From: Trichoplusia ni | Taxonomy: Eukaryota > Arthropoda > Insecta > Lepidoptera > Noctuidae | Assembly (NCBI RefSeq): GCF_003590095.1 | Contig: NC_039495.1 | Location: 2,961,589 to 3,025,588, forward strand | Length of the DNA: 64,000 nt | Reading direction: 5' to 3' | Shown here: one piece after another, positions 48,496 to 60,200 of the stretch | How the letters are laid out: every line of letters starts with the position of its first letter | Position numbering within the stretch: position 1 is the stretch's first letter | Translations under genes and position numbers: made by a program | The notes under the pieces: generated by a model | Databases searched by the model: none | Told to the model about the DNA's origin: nothing | Seen by the model: only the letters and a program-made list of their open reading frames with translations

Positions 48496-48600
48496 GTATT
48501 TGTCACGCGTATTTATCGGTATAGTCCAACTAATTTCGGACCCATACTGAGTCCGTAACCACGAGCTGATGCGGATCGCGAGTCGAAGAATTTTCAGTTG
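48496..48600. repeat. 'CACGCGTATTTATCGG' repeat, copy 1
   Basis: GTCACGCGTATTTATCGGTA, GTCCAACTAATTTCGGACCC, then GAGTCCGTAACCACGAGCTG and GATCGCGAGTCGAAG. The first 50 bp recur at 50532 and 63793. Class unknown. Confidence 0.6.
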
Positions 48601-49429
48601 AATAAGATATTTTTCCTTGTAACATTTTTATTCCCTTCTTTTTTTGGCTATATCTTACTAATTTATTTCTCTTGATAAAAATTGTTTATCCTGTGTTGCA
48701 ACTGATGCAAATAAACTTATCACAAGATACATTTATCTCCTTATTCTATCACTTATTTGTATCTGATTGAATATACGTTTTGAAATACGCAAGTATCTCT
48801 TGACTTAGACCACACACGGAATTAAGACAGCCATAAAACAATGTCAAGCATGCGAGTGTTAAATTTGTCGCGATCCGTTTGCTCTATCGATCAGGAGAGC
48901 TGTCAGTCGCGGATTCAAACAAATATATCGCTATTAAATGCACCACACTTAAGCCGGAGCTGATTTAGATGGAAAACGTCGTGTAAGTTGCAATACATTG
49001 CGTAGCCTAACAGCTTTGGAATCAAAAGTGATGTCTCGTTGCCAGCAATGTATAGAGATTTGAACAATATTTTGGCATCGTCTGTATTTGAATTCAAGTG
49101 TTACGAGTTGAAGCTGTCAATTGAAGATTTCGTCGATATGTTATAGGGATCACAAGATTCGAGTTTGAGGGAGGTTTTTGAAATACATTGTAGGAGTTGT
49201 TGCGTTGGTATGGTGTTATAAAATCATCGTTGAACAACGATTAGATATCTCTTTACGTTAATTGTTTTATGGTTATTGGTACCGGGATTCAACAACGACT
49301 TGTTTTAAAATTGCGTAAATATTTTCTGTGCAATACATATCATTAAGAATTGTTTAATAATTAAGACATTTAGAAAAAGTCACTTACAGAGCAAATACTC
49401 AGCAGAACTAATATAAACCACTCATCATA
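48601..49429. other. Gene-free region
   Basis: No gene. A minus-strand frame at 48915-49097 contains NELSLLIPKL-like residues and ends DVFHLNQLRLKC, without a recognisable domain. Confidence 0.3.
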
Positions 49430-49760
49430 ATGTTAATCAAATAATCAATTGAGAGCAACATTAATTAATCAAAACAAGCTAATAAGTTAATTACCAATGA
49501 AAACCACAAATAATAAATTCAACAAAGCTATTAACAATATTACATTTAATTAATGAGGACGCGCGTTTAGACGCGACACGCGTTTAGTAGCTATGTGTCA
49601 ATTTAAACGCACAAATCCGATTCGCATCCATCACCGATCGCGGCATTAGCATTAGCGCATTAATTAACAATTAGTTGGACGCGCGTCGCCGCGTCAACGC
49701 GTCCGCTACACGCGCGGCTTGACGGCTGTGGAGGTGGGGTCGCAGTGACAGCGAGAAGCG
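49430..49760. promoter_or_regulatory. Candidate regulatory block: TAATTA cluster beside CpG/ACGCG-rich DNA
   Basis: Four TAATTA homeodomain cores (49462, 49488, 49547, 49661) interleave with two CpG-dense patches: 49558-49590 (GACGCGCGTTTAGACGCGAC) and 49678-49720 (GACGCGCGTCGCCGCGTCAA). No ORF or repeat explains it. An enhancer or unannotated promoter is an inference only. Confidence 0.3.
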
Positions 49761-50531
49761 GTTTTGTTGCAGTGGTATACATTAATCATGTATGTGATAT
49801 TGTTTCAAATTGAATAGTGTGGTGGGTGATTTGTGATTTTATCTAAATCTATACTGACATGGTCTTAGCGAAATAAATATCGTAATTATTTTTCCGTAAC
49901 TTATTTTTATTTAATAAAGACATGTAGCTAATGTGTAGCCGACGTACGTACAAGTTACATTTAAAAAAATCTAATCGCCGCTAATGTAATTACAGGAATG
50001 TAATGCAAAATAGCCTGCCTATACAAATTGTTACTAATTTTAGTCGAAACAAAAACTACGAGTTACATCACACATGGTTCTCTCTAGATCTTGAGAGTTT
50101 CATTCTGATCATCTTGTACTTCACCATTATACGACATTACACCATTAATAACTATCTATTGAAGACTCTCTTACCCGCTACCCGCTCGCAGTGTGACCAC
50201 CGCTCAACTTTGACGTTTGCGACACGTAATGAAGTTTGTGGCGTGAGGTTGTCAACGCAACATGCTGCTGTCAAGTCGGACATCAGAACCGTGTTTAGAA
50301 CGGTCCAGCATCGTTTGTTATGAAAAATACTTAGAATTCAAATGTTGAAATTTGTAGAAATTAACCTTTTTTGTTTTATTTCGTTTGTAAGGATAGGTCT
50401 TAGTAAGTTCTAAATTCAAGATGATTTTAATTTGGTTTAACTTAAATAAAGATCTTTTAACGTAAGTGATTGCTAATAAAACTGTTTTGATAGTAACTAT
50501 CGTGAGAATGATTCATTGTTAAATGATGTAA
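49761..50531. other. Gene-free region
   Basis: No gene with support. The 106-codon frame at 50003 has no domain. Confidence 0.3.
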
Positions 50532-50600
50532 CGGTTTACTCACGCGTATTTATCGGGGTAGCCCAACTAGTTTCGGACCCAACCGGAGTCCTTAAGTTTT
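50532..50600. repeat. 'CACGCGTATTTATCGG' repeat, copy 2
   Basis: GTTTACTCACGCGTATTTAT, CGGGGTAGCCCAACTAGTTT, CGGACCCAACCGGAGTCC. Same family as 48496 and 63793. Confidence 0.6.
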
Positions 50601-50720
50601 GTTTTTTTTCTCGCATTAAATGTAAAACATAATACATATAATTAATTACAAACAAACATTTAGAACACAGTTATAAATGTTATAATGGCTATCATGAGCC
50701 AGATCTTAATTTATTTTATT

Positions 50721-50850
50721 GCACTGATAGCCGAGTGGTCGAGGTCATTATCCGAACCAACTACACGCAAGTGTCAAAAGTTCGATTCCCGCGTAGGACA
50801 AGCGTCTGTGCGATCCAAGAATGGTTGTCATTCTCACAAAATATTTCTTT
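50721..50850 (+). repeat. tRNA-derived SINE head
   Basis: An A-box-like TAGCCGAGTGGTCGAGG (50728) and a B-box-like AGTTCGATTCCCGCG (50780), followed by the SINE body GTAGGACAAGCGTCTGTGCG. The cloverleaf is not complete, so this is not a tRNA gene. Confidence 0.6.
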
Positions 50851-51274
50851 ACAAAATCGATTGTAACCCAAACATCTATAGATACTCTTCCCTAAAACAA
50901 CGAATACCGTCAATAGATACATATCAAACAAAACACACACACACACATGCACAAACAAATTCGTTTGCAAATTGGCTCAATCGTCGACAAGCGTTCGGCG
51001 AGATAGCACGCAATAAAAAATGTGTTAAGTGCCCTTATTTTACTGAAATTGGGTATAGATTTTATTTAATCATAGATAAGAAGTCGTTCCATTTTTATTC
51101 AGATTGTCATGATAAAGGAAATTGTTTTTTGTATGAGCAATTTGTCGATGCACAAGTTTTTATCTGTTATTTTTATATGTTTCGAGTTTTTGGTGAATGT
51201 TTACAATATTTACTGAAATAAAATAGTCTAATAGAGGCGCCACTGCTCAGCCCTTGTATAAGCATAGATCACCA

Positions 51275-51420
51275 TGCTATATCACTGTGGTGGCGATTTC
51301 ACAGATTCCAATGTTCCTCACGATGTCTCCTTCGCCGTTTATCAATGGTGGCTTGAGTACATTACCTGTTTTCGGATCGAACCTGCACCATGCGCAGAAC
51401 CTCGGTATGAACATTACAAA
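51275..51420 (-). repeat. tRNA-like composite repeat fragment
   Basis: On the minus strand: GCAGGTTCGATCCGAAAACA and GTAATGTACTCAAGCCACC, then ACGGCGAAGGAGACATCGTG and AGGAACATTGG, the same module order as the 17880-type repeat (gtgaagg-aaacatcgtgagg). It explains most of a 138-codon frame on the other strand. Confidence 0.5.
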
Positions 51421-52345
51421 AATGACTGTATTTTGTATTCGCCAAAGCAATTTTCTGGTACTTAATTATTTAAGTCTCCAAAGAACAGAAAGAGATATAG
51501 TATATAATCTGTGGCAATTTGAAAGACAGCGAATAGCGTTCTTTTTCTACGCTTTGAGAATGGGATTCTTAAAAAGTGATGGTTTCATCCAATATCTCAA
51601 AATGTTAGCAATCGATTTAAAACATAAAAGTTTACAATCCGTAATACGCGAACCCTTAACTTCTCAATAAAAATGCTATAAGTTTGGGGTTGCCAGCAGT
51701 GTAATTTTTAATACATGCAACATTTAATAATAATCTGTGGTGCGTGAGAGGGTGTATTGGTGGTTGAATATTGAAAACTGATGTTCGATATTTAAACTGT
51801 TTGGGAGGGAGAAGACGTTTTCCAATTTCGAAATTGTTTTGTTCTTTTTATTCATCGAGTTGGGTGATTTAGAATTAGATATTATAATATATTTATAAGT
51901 ACTTATTTTTATATCTGTGGTTACATAAATAACCTTGTTATTCTAAATAACATTTTGGCCGTTTTTATACTCATATTTTTCGACAAATGTGACTTTTCTT
52001 GTAGTTTAATCCTATTTACTTAGATTTTCAAGGCGACAAAACAGTAAATAAAACGCAACATAACAGAGAGAGATGACTGAATAAAATAACCAAAAACAAC
52101 CATGATAAAAAAAAAATCTAGTTCAAAAGGTCTTGAACTTTTTTCTTCTACTTAAATGGCGTCTGTCACCCTTTCAGTGTAGTAACACCCAGTATTGTTT
52201 CCAACATAGATTTATACGCGATATAATTTTTCAATTTTCGAACGCAATGTCTCGTTGTGAGAGGCGAGTATGCAAAACGGTTGTTTATTGCGTTACTCGC
52301 AGTATGGTTAGTGTGTTCGATACTATTTCGTTATAAATATAAATC
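51421..52345. other. Gene-free region
   Basis: AT-rich. Nothing recognised. Confidence 0.35.
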
Positions 52346-52346
52346 A

Positions 52347-52606
52347 CTAGCTGTTGCCCGCGACTTCGTTCCCGTGGGTAGAAGAAGATATAAGTTACGA
52401 TTTATACCCGTCCTGTTTTTTTCACATTTTCCATTGTATCTTCGCACCTATTAGTCGCAGCGTGATGGTTTATAGCCTAAAGCCTTCCTCGATTAATGGT
52501 ATATTCAACACAAAAAGAATTTTTCAATTTGGACCAGTAGTTCCTGAGATTAGCGCGTTCAAACAAACAAACAAACAAACTCTCCAGCTTTATATATTAG
52601 TATAGA
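52347..52606 (-). mobile_element. Helitron-like non-autonomous element, subfamily 2
   Basis: The minus strand runs A|TCTATACTAATATATAAAGC, GTTTGTTTGTTTGTTTGAAC ... CGGGAACGAAGTCGCGGGC, AACAGCTAG|T. About 260 bp, one of the best preserved copies of its subfamily. Confidence 0.8.
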
Positions 52607-53345
52607 TATAGATTAATGTTGTATTTTATTATTTAAAAAAAATTACGCATTCTGAATTTTGTTATGATTAATCAAGAGACAATGTTTTTTTTTATTGATT
52701 TTATTTTTATTTAAGTAACAAGTTGTTATATGCACTGCACATAATGCAAGCATAAATTACTTGTTTATATTTTGTGATGGAAAAGAGATACAACTCAATG
52801 AAAAAAATAGCATCACATGCAAATATATTATTTAAGTGTTTTTATAACACACTTATCCGATTAGAGTATTCACTGCTAGGGATCCAAATAAATTAATAAA
52901 ATTTATTTTATACTATCTAATACAGAGACATTAACCGAAATAATTATTCAGAGAAGCACGGAGGAAACATCATATCACTGAAGGAATCAAACGCCGGAAG
53001 CGGAAACGAACGTATTTTTCGAATTCGAATTCCGAACTCCGACTACTTCCGAGACGGAAACTTGAAGATTTTACGTACGAGATGAAACTTTTAAACGGAA
53101 CGATGGATTTGTATTTACTTTAGAATTAAATCTAGGTTTTTAAATTAAACGGATTTCAGGACAGACAATGTAAGAGTAAGATAAGTCGTTTTGTAGATGG
53201 AGTGTTACAGAGAGATCAATGCCATTAGGTTGGCCATGTTGGTATTATTGATTATAAAAACGGTGAAACGGGTAAATAGAGGCATTTTCGGCGTGGAGAA
53301 ATAGTTTTTACAAAGATTAGACGTTTTTCGAGAAAAAATAAAAAA
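52607..53345. other. Gene-free region
   Basis: A stretch rich in CGAA/TTCG (AATTCGAATTCCGAACTCCG, around 53020-53040) stands out. No gene. Confidence 0.35.
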
Positions 53346-53349
53346 AAGC

Positions 53350-53425
53350 AGGCTAGACCAACTGATCGTGATATGTCCGGGTTTGATCCCCGCGTATTAC
53401 AAGCATTTGTTTGTACTTCCAGTTA
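53350..53425 (+). repeat. tRNA-derived SINE fragment
   Basis: GTCCGGGTTTGATCCCCGCG (B box) followed by TATTACAAGCATTTGTTTGT. Confidence 0.5.
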
Positions 53426-53689
53426 AGCAGTAAAGCTTTAAGACAAAAAGAACAGACGTCAACCCGTACATGACCATCAAAACCTGGTATTAGTAAATGT
53501 TATTTCAGTATAACGTATTATAATATTTGTATATATTTTCTCAGTAATATATGTAACGTACGGAGCAATATGGCGGCATGTCTCCGTTGCTATCATACGT
53601 GACATTGATTCGCTTCTTTAAAACGGTATATGCTAGAGGGAGGCAAGAAAATGGCGAAGTAACGAAACTATCAGGGAAATATGTTGTAC

Positions 53690-53950
53690 CATTACATTGC
53701 CAAGTGATTTGTTGATCTGTGGATGGGTGACCATCGCTGTAATAAGGAGTTCCTGCGTGTTTCGGAAGTCTTGTTAAATTGTAGGTCCTGATTATTGTTT
53801 ATACAACTTTCGGTGTGTAATTAGAAGCTAGAAAGTCTAATAACCTGGTGTGTGTAACTAGGTTGAGCAGTTCATATAGAAAAAACACTATTACTTAGCT
53901 ACATCCGGCGACCCCAGTTATACCCCAACATAGTTGGGAAAAGACTAGGC
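53690..53950 (+). repeat. 5S-rRNA-derived SINE
   Basis: The 5S-like start is eroded, but GATCTGTGGATGGGTGACCA is clear. Then GCGTGTTTCGGAAGTCTTGT, GTGTGTAATTAGAAGC, GTTGAGCAGTTCATATAG, and the family end GACCCCAGTTATACCCCAAC with ATAGTTGGGAAAAGACTAGG. Confidence 0.72.
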
Positions 53951-54062
53951 TGATGACGATGTTTTTCACTTTACGTGTCTATTGAGGCATTTATAACTGT
54001 ATAGGCATAAAATCGCTATAGTAAAAGTACTGAGGCAAATTTGAAAATGATTGAAATGATGA

Positions 54063-54105
54063 CGCAACAGCTAGTAATGAAGTATATCCATTACTAGCTG
54101 TTGCG
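54063..54105. repeat. Inverted pair of Helitron-like 3' ends (palindrome)
   Basis: CGCAACAGCTAGTAATG (54063-54079) and its exact reverse complement (54089-54105) are separated by 9 bp. Each arm carries the element's CAACAGCTAG terminus plus TAATG. Confidence 0.8.
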
Positions 54106-54206
54106 AATTTTGCAATTTGAACCAGTAGTTCCTGAGATTAGCGCGTTCAAACAAACAATCAAACAAACAAACTCTTCAGCTTTATATATTACTATAGAAG
54201 TATAGA
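54094..54206 (-). mobile_element. Helitron-like element, subfamily 2, internally deleted
   Basis: Keeps the CTAG end and the 5' half (GTTTGTTTGTTTGATTG, AACGCGCTAATCTCAGGAAC, TACTGGTTCAAATTGC) but lacks the middle ~140 bp present in 52347-52606. It abuts an inverted copy of its own terminus. Confidence 0.72.
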
Positions 54207-57200
54207 TATTACAACAAAGAAAACTTCCACATTTTTCATAAGAATTGTCCTAAAATTCTTGCCGCCATACCACATACCTCCTACCGCCCTAATGCAGATA
54301 AATGTAGTTCAGAAGAGGGATTTTTGATAGCCCCGCGAGGGACGAAACTATTTATATTGAATTTGTTATGTTAACATATTTATTATTTCGCGTTTGCCAA
54401 ACGATTTCCTACATACGTCACTGTTTCTTTTGTCATTTGTTTTCGAGAAAGGTAAGACCGCTGTCAAGACGGCGGCCATGTTTGAATTCGAGTTGAATTT
54501 GGAATACTTATGATGGCTGGTTTACGATGTTTGAATTTAGATCGTTCTGGATAAAACGGTTTTTTTTTGTGGAAGGATTGTGTTAATGGTTTTTTTGAGA
54601 TTATTTGTCGGTTTGGTTGCCATGGTTACAGAACAGTGTTTGTTGAATATGGAGAGTGCAAGGTTTGCACTAATTCTTAACACTATACCATGGACCATTA
54701 ACGAGAAATAGAAATCCTACAGTGACGAAATTTCAAAAAATTACCAATGCAATGGCATAGCTTGTGAATATTTGAATATTGACAAATTCCATCAAAATAC
54801 CTAACTTAAGGAAAACATACAAATCCTACTGGTAATGTATGTAATATAACACAATTCAATCCCGCAATATTTGATAAGAACAACAAAAACACAGCCAATT
54901 CAATCTCACTTAAGGCCAAGTAATACCGTAAAGGGAAAATTCCATCCGTATGGTAAAACGCCCGAAGCACACGACACGATCATATTCACCAAATTGAGAT
55001 AGCACAAATTACATTTGATTTTATTTTACAATTTCTTTTCGATAGCTTCGCCTTAATAGTGACTTATGTGACGGTGAAATGATTTTGTGTTCTAAAAGTT
55101 TGTGATAAGGTTGTTATTGGAGTATGTGTGTGCTATCGCGATTTTCTTCGCGTATTGGAAACATACGAAGCAAAAACCCTTGCTAGGAAAGAGACTGATG
55201 ATCTTATTAATGTCAAATGTTTTTTTCCCAAAGTATTAAAAAGGAAATGTTTATTAAAATTAGATTTTCAAATAGGGGTAAATATTTTTAAGCACCTTTT
55301 TTAAATTCGAACAACTATATTAAACAAATACGAACTACTGAACCCATAGCTTCCTAGCATTTTTATACAACTTCTTTTCCTAAATTGTCTATCTCAGACA
55401 TCAGCAGAAAATACATTACAATTTTGACAAAATCACCGGTCTAATAAGATTCAACAAATAATGCTTTTTTTAACCTTCAACATTTTAACAGGCCTGCCCA
55501 TAATACCGCTCCGTATATCCCCTCGCGACTAATGTTCAATACTTGATGTACACCAAATGTGATCTTTTGGCAGCAGGGGTGTGCGTTATTGATGTCTTTC
55601 TTGAGATATACATGTCTGATACGACTGTAATAGCCCTGATTTAGCCACCCCTTGATATGCAGATGTTTGCCACTAAGTGATTCGCGGTTTCTGTGCGTTT
55701 GCATGTTTTTTTTTGTGACGGGGAAACTGATGTTTTTTGTAATTTTAGAGAAATGTTAAAAAATTGTCTTATGATGTTTTTAAGTGTAGTCATTATGGTG
55801 GTACTGAGGCTAATTTAAAACTAGATTTTTGTTTTAAAATTCAAGTTTGGTCATAGTAATTTGATGCGTATTTTTGATATTGCTAATATAATTATGATAG
55901 GAGCTCGCAACACATAAAAAAAAACTTGCTGCTTGCTTACTGTATTTGCCTTTTTGTATGAAACTATTAATTATAATCTGCCTAAGAAATATTCAGTTTA
56001 TGCTTCAGCCGTCTGCTTCTATAGGTATATCAAGTCATTCCTGTACGTTAAAATATAGTCTGGATAATATCAGTATCAGCGTTAAAACCGCAATTTTAGA
56101 CTTAGGCTGTATATAATGAATGTCGCAGATTTCAATTCTATAGTTCACATTTAAGTGAATGCATGTAATACTATATTACATACCGAAATGAGTTTTGATT
56201 AATTACTCAAATACCCCAAAAATCTCAAAATAATTTTCTGAAAACCAACATTTTTATACCGCCAAAAAAAACCTTGAAACGCAATCGTACAATATCTTCA
56301 AAATACTCCCTTATCCCACAATGTCCAAAACTTTCTATTCCGTACACGTCTCACTGAGATTCGTCATCCGCCGCCTCTATACCTCTATAACTCTGTGGAT
56401 GTCTCTATCCTTCAAACTGGCTCGTATTCGTCACTTTTATACCTTTATATTTACCTAGGCACGCGTAAAAGCCGATAGACAGACCAATGAACTTATAGAC
56501 GCGGCGAAAAAGTTGTACGTTTTAAGAGTAACTATTTACTTTTTGTTTTTAAGAATTTATGTGAAATATTGACTTTTAGTTAATGAAGTCTTTATTAATA
56601 TTTGAATTAACCACTCTTAAACAGCTTCACTTACATTCAGCAAGACTTTGATTTTGTGTCATCTTTAAATCCTTTAAAAACAGTGCAGCTTATCGAAAAC
56701 TCTTTCAGTTCTTTCAAGTCTTTCTTTAAAACAGTCGTTAAGCTGTTGAATAGTACATTTTTTGAAGTAAAAACGTAGCCCAGATTGCCCAAATCTATAC
56801 TACCGCTAGTTTAACAAACGAAAATTCTTATTTTCCGAAATTTTCTCCGCTCATTTTTGCTCTTGCCCCCTCTATCCGTTCATAAGCCATCCAACAATAA
56901 CATCTCAGGGCATCACGTATAAGACATTTGCGAGGCGAGGGCGCGGCATGGAGCTATGTCGTATTGTGGACAGCCGTGACAGAGTTTTACGAGATCTAGC
57001 CCTGGACACCGATGTCTAATGAACATTTTTTTACGACTCTGTCAATGTCCAAAGAGTGTTGCTGATTATCAAGGTAATGAGGTTTTTGGGAAACGCCTGG
57101 AAGTAACTCAAATATGCCAGGCCAATCAAAGGGAATATTGAATGTTAGACTAAATGGCGGCAGCTTATTTGTCATTGTAAATGTGGTCAGATACTTAGTC

Positions 57201-60200
57201 GCTCGTTGTAAACACTGCTATGCTACTGGATGATGATGATTTTTCATTACATATTTGAATAAAAAACAGAAAATTAAACAAATTTATGCGTGTAAGGGCA
57301 AGAGCATATGAGCGAGCACCTACTTGCTTAGACTTCACGAAAAAAAGAAATTTAAAATAATCATTATTTCCCCTAGTCAAGCTTCACTATCATGTGTACA
57401 AATCCTTAAGACAAAAAATTAAAGTTTCAACCAAACAATACCTAACCAACTATCAAATCTGTAACGAAATACTTATTGAATCCCCCTTACCCCTTAAGTC
57501 TTACAAGTTAACCAAAAATATCATGTCAAACCCTAACATCTTTATTTGGCATCGACAGAAGACCCAATAAAACAAGAATGGACAATTTGTGAGCAATACC
57601 CTACCTTAACGGAAGTAGGGTGCCCAAGTTATGGGCCACATAAAGCCAGGACCCCCCCTGTATGCGACAACTGGATTGACCACACTTTACGGCCGGAAAA
57701 TAGGGATAGTAAAATTTTTATCTCGACCTTTACTTACGGCAAATTTGGTCATGCTAAATGATTGGTAAAATTAAGTATATACTTTTTTTATGAATTATTC
57801 AATAATGTTACGAGGAAGTGACTTGATTTATAGGACAATATGTGAAAGGTAATTCAAAATAGATTCTATAGGATAGAAAATAATAGACGAAAGGGAAAAG
57901 CTTCCATACTATTTTTAATAAAAGTTAGGTAAGTGCTCGTACTTATTCAAAGGTTTTATTAAAACTATGATAGCAAACGGTAAATTATGTTTTGCTAACA
58001 GTAAAACAAAAGGCAATAATTATGTAAATTGTGTGCTCCTTGTCTTTTTACAAAACTTATTCGTCATTTTTCTATTTACACTTCATTTTAAAAATTCAGT
58101 CCTTTTGCCTTCATTGAACAAAAGCTGTTGATTTATTTTTAAAGTCTCAGAATGAGTACTGTCAACAAATGTAGAATCACTCTCGCAACTCCTTACAAAA
58201 TATAGATAGATCATAATATTTTTACGCAGCCTTTTAAGATACAATAGTAAAATATATTCCTTCAGGATAAACAAAGATATAATTGAAGGTAGTGCTTCGT
58301 CCCATAACAGTGAGGTGTGGACTATAAAAGTACCACAAATGCGGAGCATCGGATTGACAGCCTCGTAAAGAGACGGAATGCAACACAAGGTGTGACGTTT
58401 AAGTATCTCTTCGGTAATCTGTGTTCCTGGTACTTTGTGAATGGATATTCAAGGTTTTTATTCCAAAAAGGGTGAACAACGAAAGGAGAGATGGTTTGCT
58501 TCCTGATTGGAGTCATTTGATTGGTCTATTTTATGGTTTGTAGATGTTCCTTAATGGTCTGATCTCCTGGTACTTTTTAAATATTCTCTACCCAGAGATA
58601 GGTTTTGCTTTCTGGCCAATTCATCGTCTTAAGTTTACAACTGCTCCTTACTAAAACATTTACAATCTACATATTATATATAATTAAAATAAGTACTAAA
58701 ACAATAATGCATCATAAAATTCATTGGCGTCACTGCAGGCTGGGAGTGTGCCCAAAAGGCTGGCAGTATAGCTACGTTGAATGGCAATAGTAATCCTCTG
58801 AGCGAGTTAAAAGTTTTTGTTGATATTTTTTCAGTAATCTGTACCCCTGGTACATTGTGGATGGATTTTTAAGTTTTTATTTACATGCTTTAAGAAAGTG
58901 ACAGAAACGGTGTAGATAAAGTTTTTTTTAATGAATATTCCCTCAAATCGACCTCATCATCAATCACCTCTATTTACTATAATTTTAATTGATTTTGATT
59001 ATAATCCTATAAGTCCAAATTGGAATCTAAGTATGAATATTATCGAATTATTTAATTGAACTAATTCAGTATTCAAATGAGCCAGCAAAGATTCACTAAA
59101 ATATTTCCCCCGAACTTTATTGAATGCATAACAGGCCAATGTCCACTTCCAAGTTAGCAGTTATCCCGTCTAGTCACCGCCCTCTTAAAATCCACCCTAA
59201 AAGTACTAAGCTGCGACTACCCACTTATCTCGTAAAATATCTATAAAAACCTATGAAACAGAATCGTCAGACGAAAGGCATTAAATAAGGGAACTAAACG
59301 CAGTCTCAATATGTTTCACAGCCGTCGTAAAAATCCCCGATCCCCTGTGATTTGGTGATTTTAAGGGCATTAGTTTTAGGTGCTAAATCTTTTTTATATT
59401 TGAATTAATTGCTGCTGTTGCATACAGCTCCAAATTTTGTAGGGAACTAGATATGTCTGTACCTTTATACTCAAGACATGCTTAAACAAGGTGTCTTGAA
59501 ATAACTAGATTTTATGTTCAGCACCAAGTTACAAATGTAACAGCCAGCAGCACCGGTTCTTCTTCACAGCTAGAGCACTTAGGAAGCGGTTAAGAGTTAG
59601 CGAATTAGTGTGCTGTCCAATCTGAGTAATGTTGCTAGTTAAACACTAGAAAATTTATCCTAAATTTTTGTTACGATAAGGTATTATTGTTATGAAGGAT
59701 TGCACCGCATTGCCATAGACCGACACAAAGACGCCGAAGACGTAGCACGACGCTTCAGGTTTAGTCAATAAAATTCTGAAACTACTTACCCATTTAATAA
59801 TCCAAGAGCCCATGAGATTTCCCCCGCCTTAGCAAAAAAAGGGTAAGTAATTTTTGTATCTAGAACTTTTTAGTTACCTAAATTCTACTAAAGACACAAT
59901 AGAATAGAGTATCTAGGGTCTATCGGTGAAACAAATGAAGATGCATGAATTTCTTTTGTTTTCCCTGTATAGACATCAATTGATACTTCTAAAGCCAATA
60001 GTCCCACTGGCACTTGTACAACACTTAACTTTACGATAAACCAACAATTTAACAAAAACTCTTGCGGTTTCCTTTTATCTATTCCAATCACCGAATTCTA
60101 ACAAGATCCATTTTATTCGCTTCCTTAATCAAATTTTAAAATACCTTTTTTTCCAAGTAATTTTGTCGGAGGTATTTAGTCAACCCCCCAATAGTAAAAA

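Noticed and set aside
50728..50800. Possible tRNA gene with A and B boxes
   Set aside because: No complete cloverleaf, and it is followed by a tRNA-SINE body.
51254..51670. 138-codon plus-strand frame
   Set aside because: Its first third is antisense to a tRNA-like composite repeat. The rest has no domain and no supported start.
55477..55704. 75-codon minus-strand frame with protein-like composition
   Set aside because: No family recognised and no convincing splice sites at both ends. It is worth a homology search, but I cannot support a gene.
57546..57761. 71-codon plus-strand frame and two small hairpins
   Set aside because: Starts at TTG, no domain. The hairpins are too short for a microRNA precursor.
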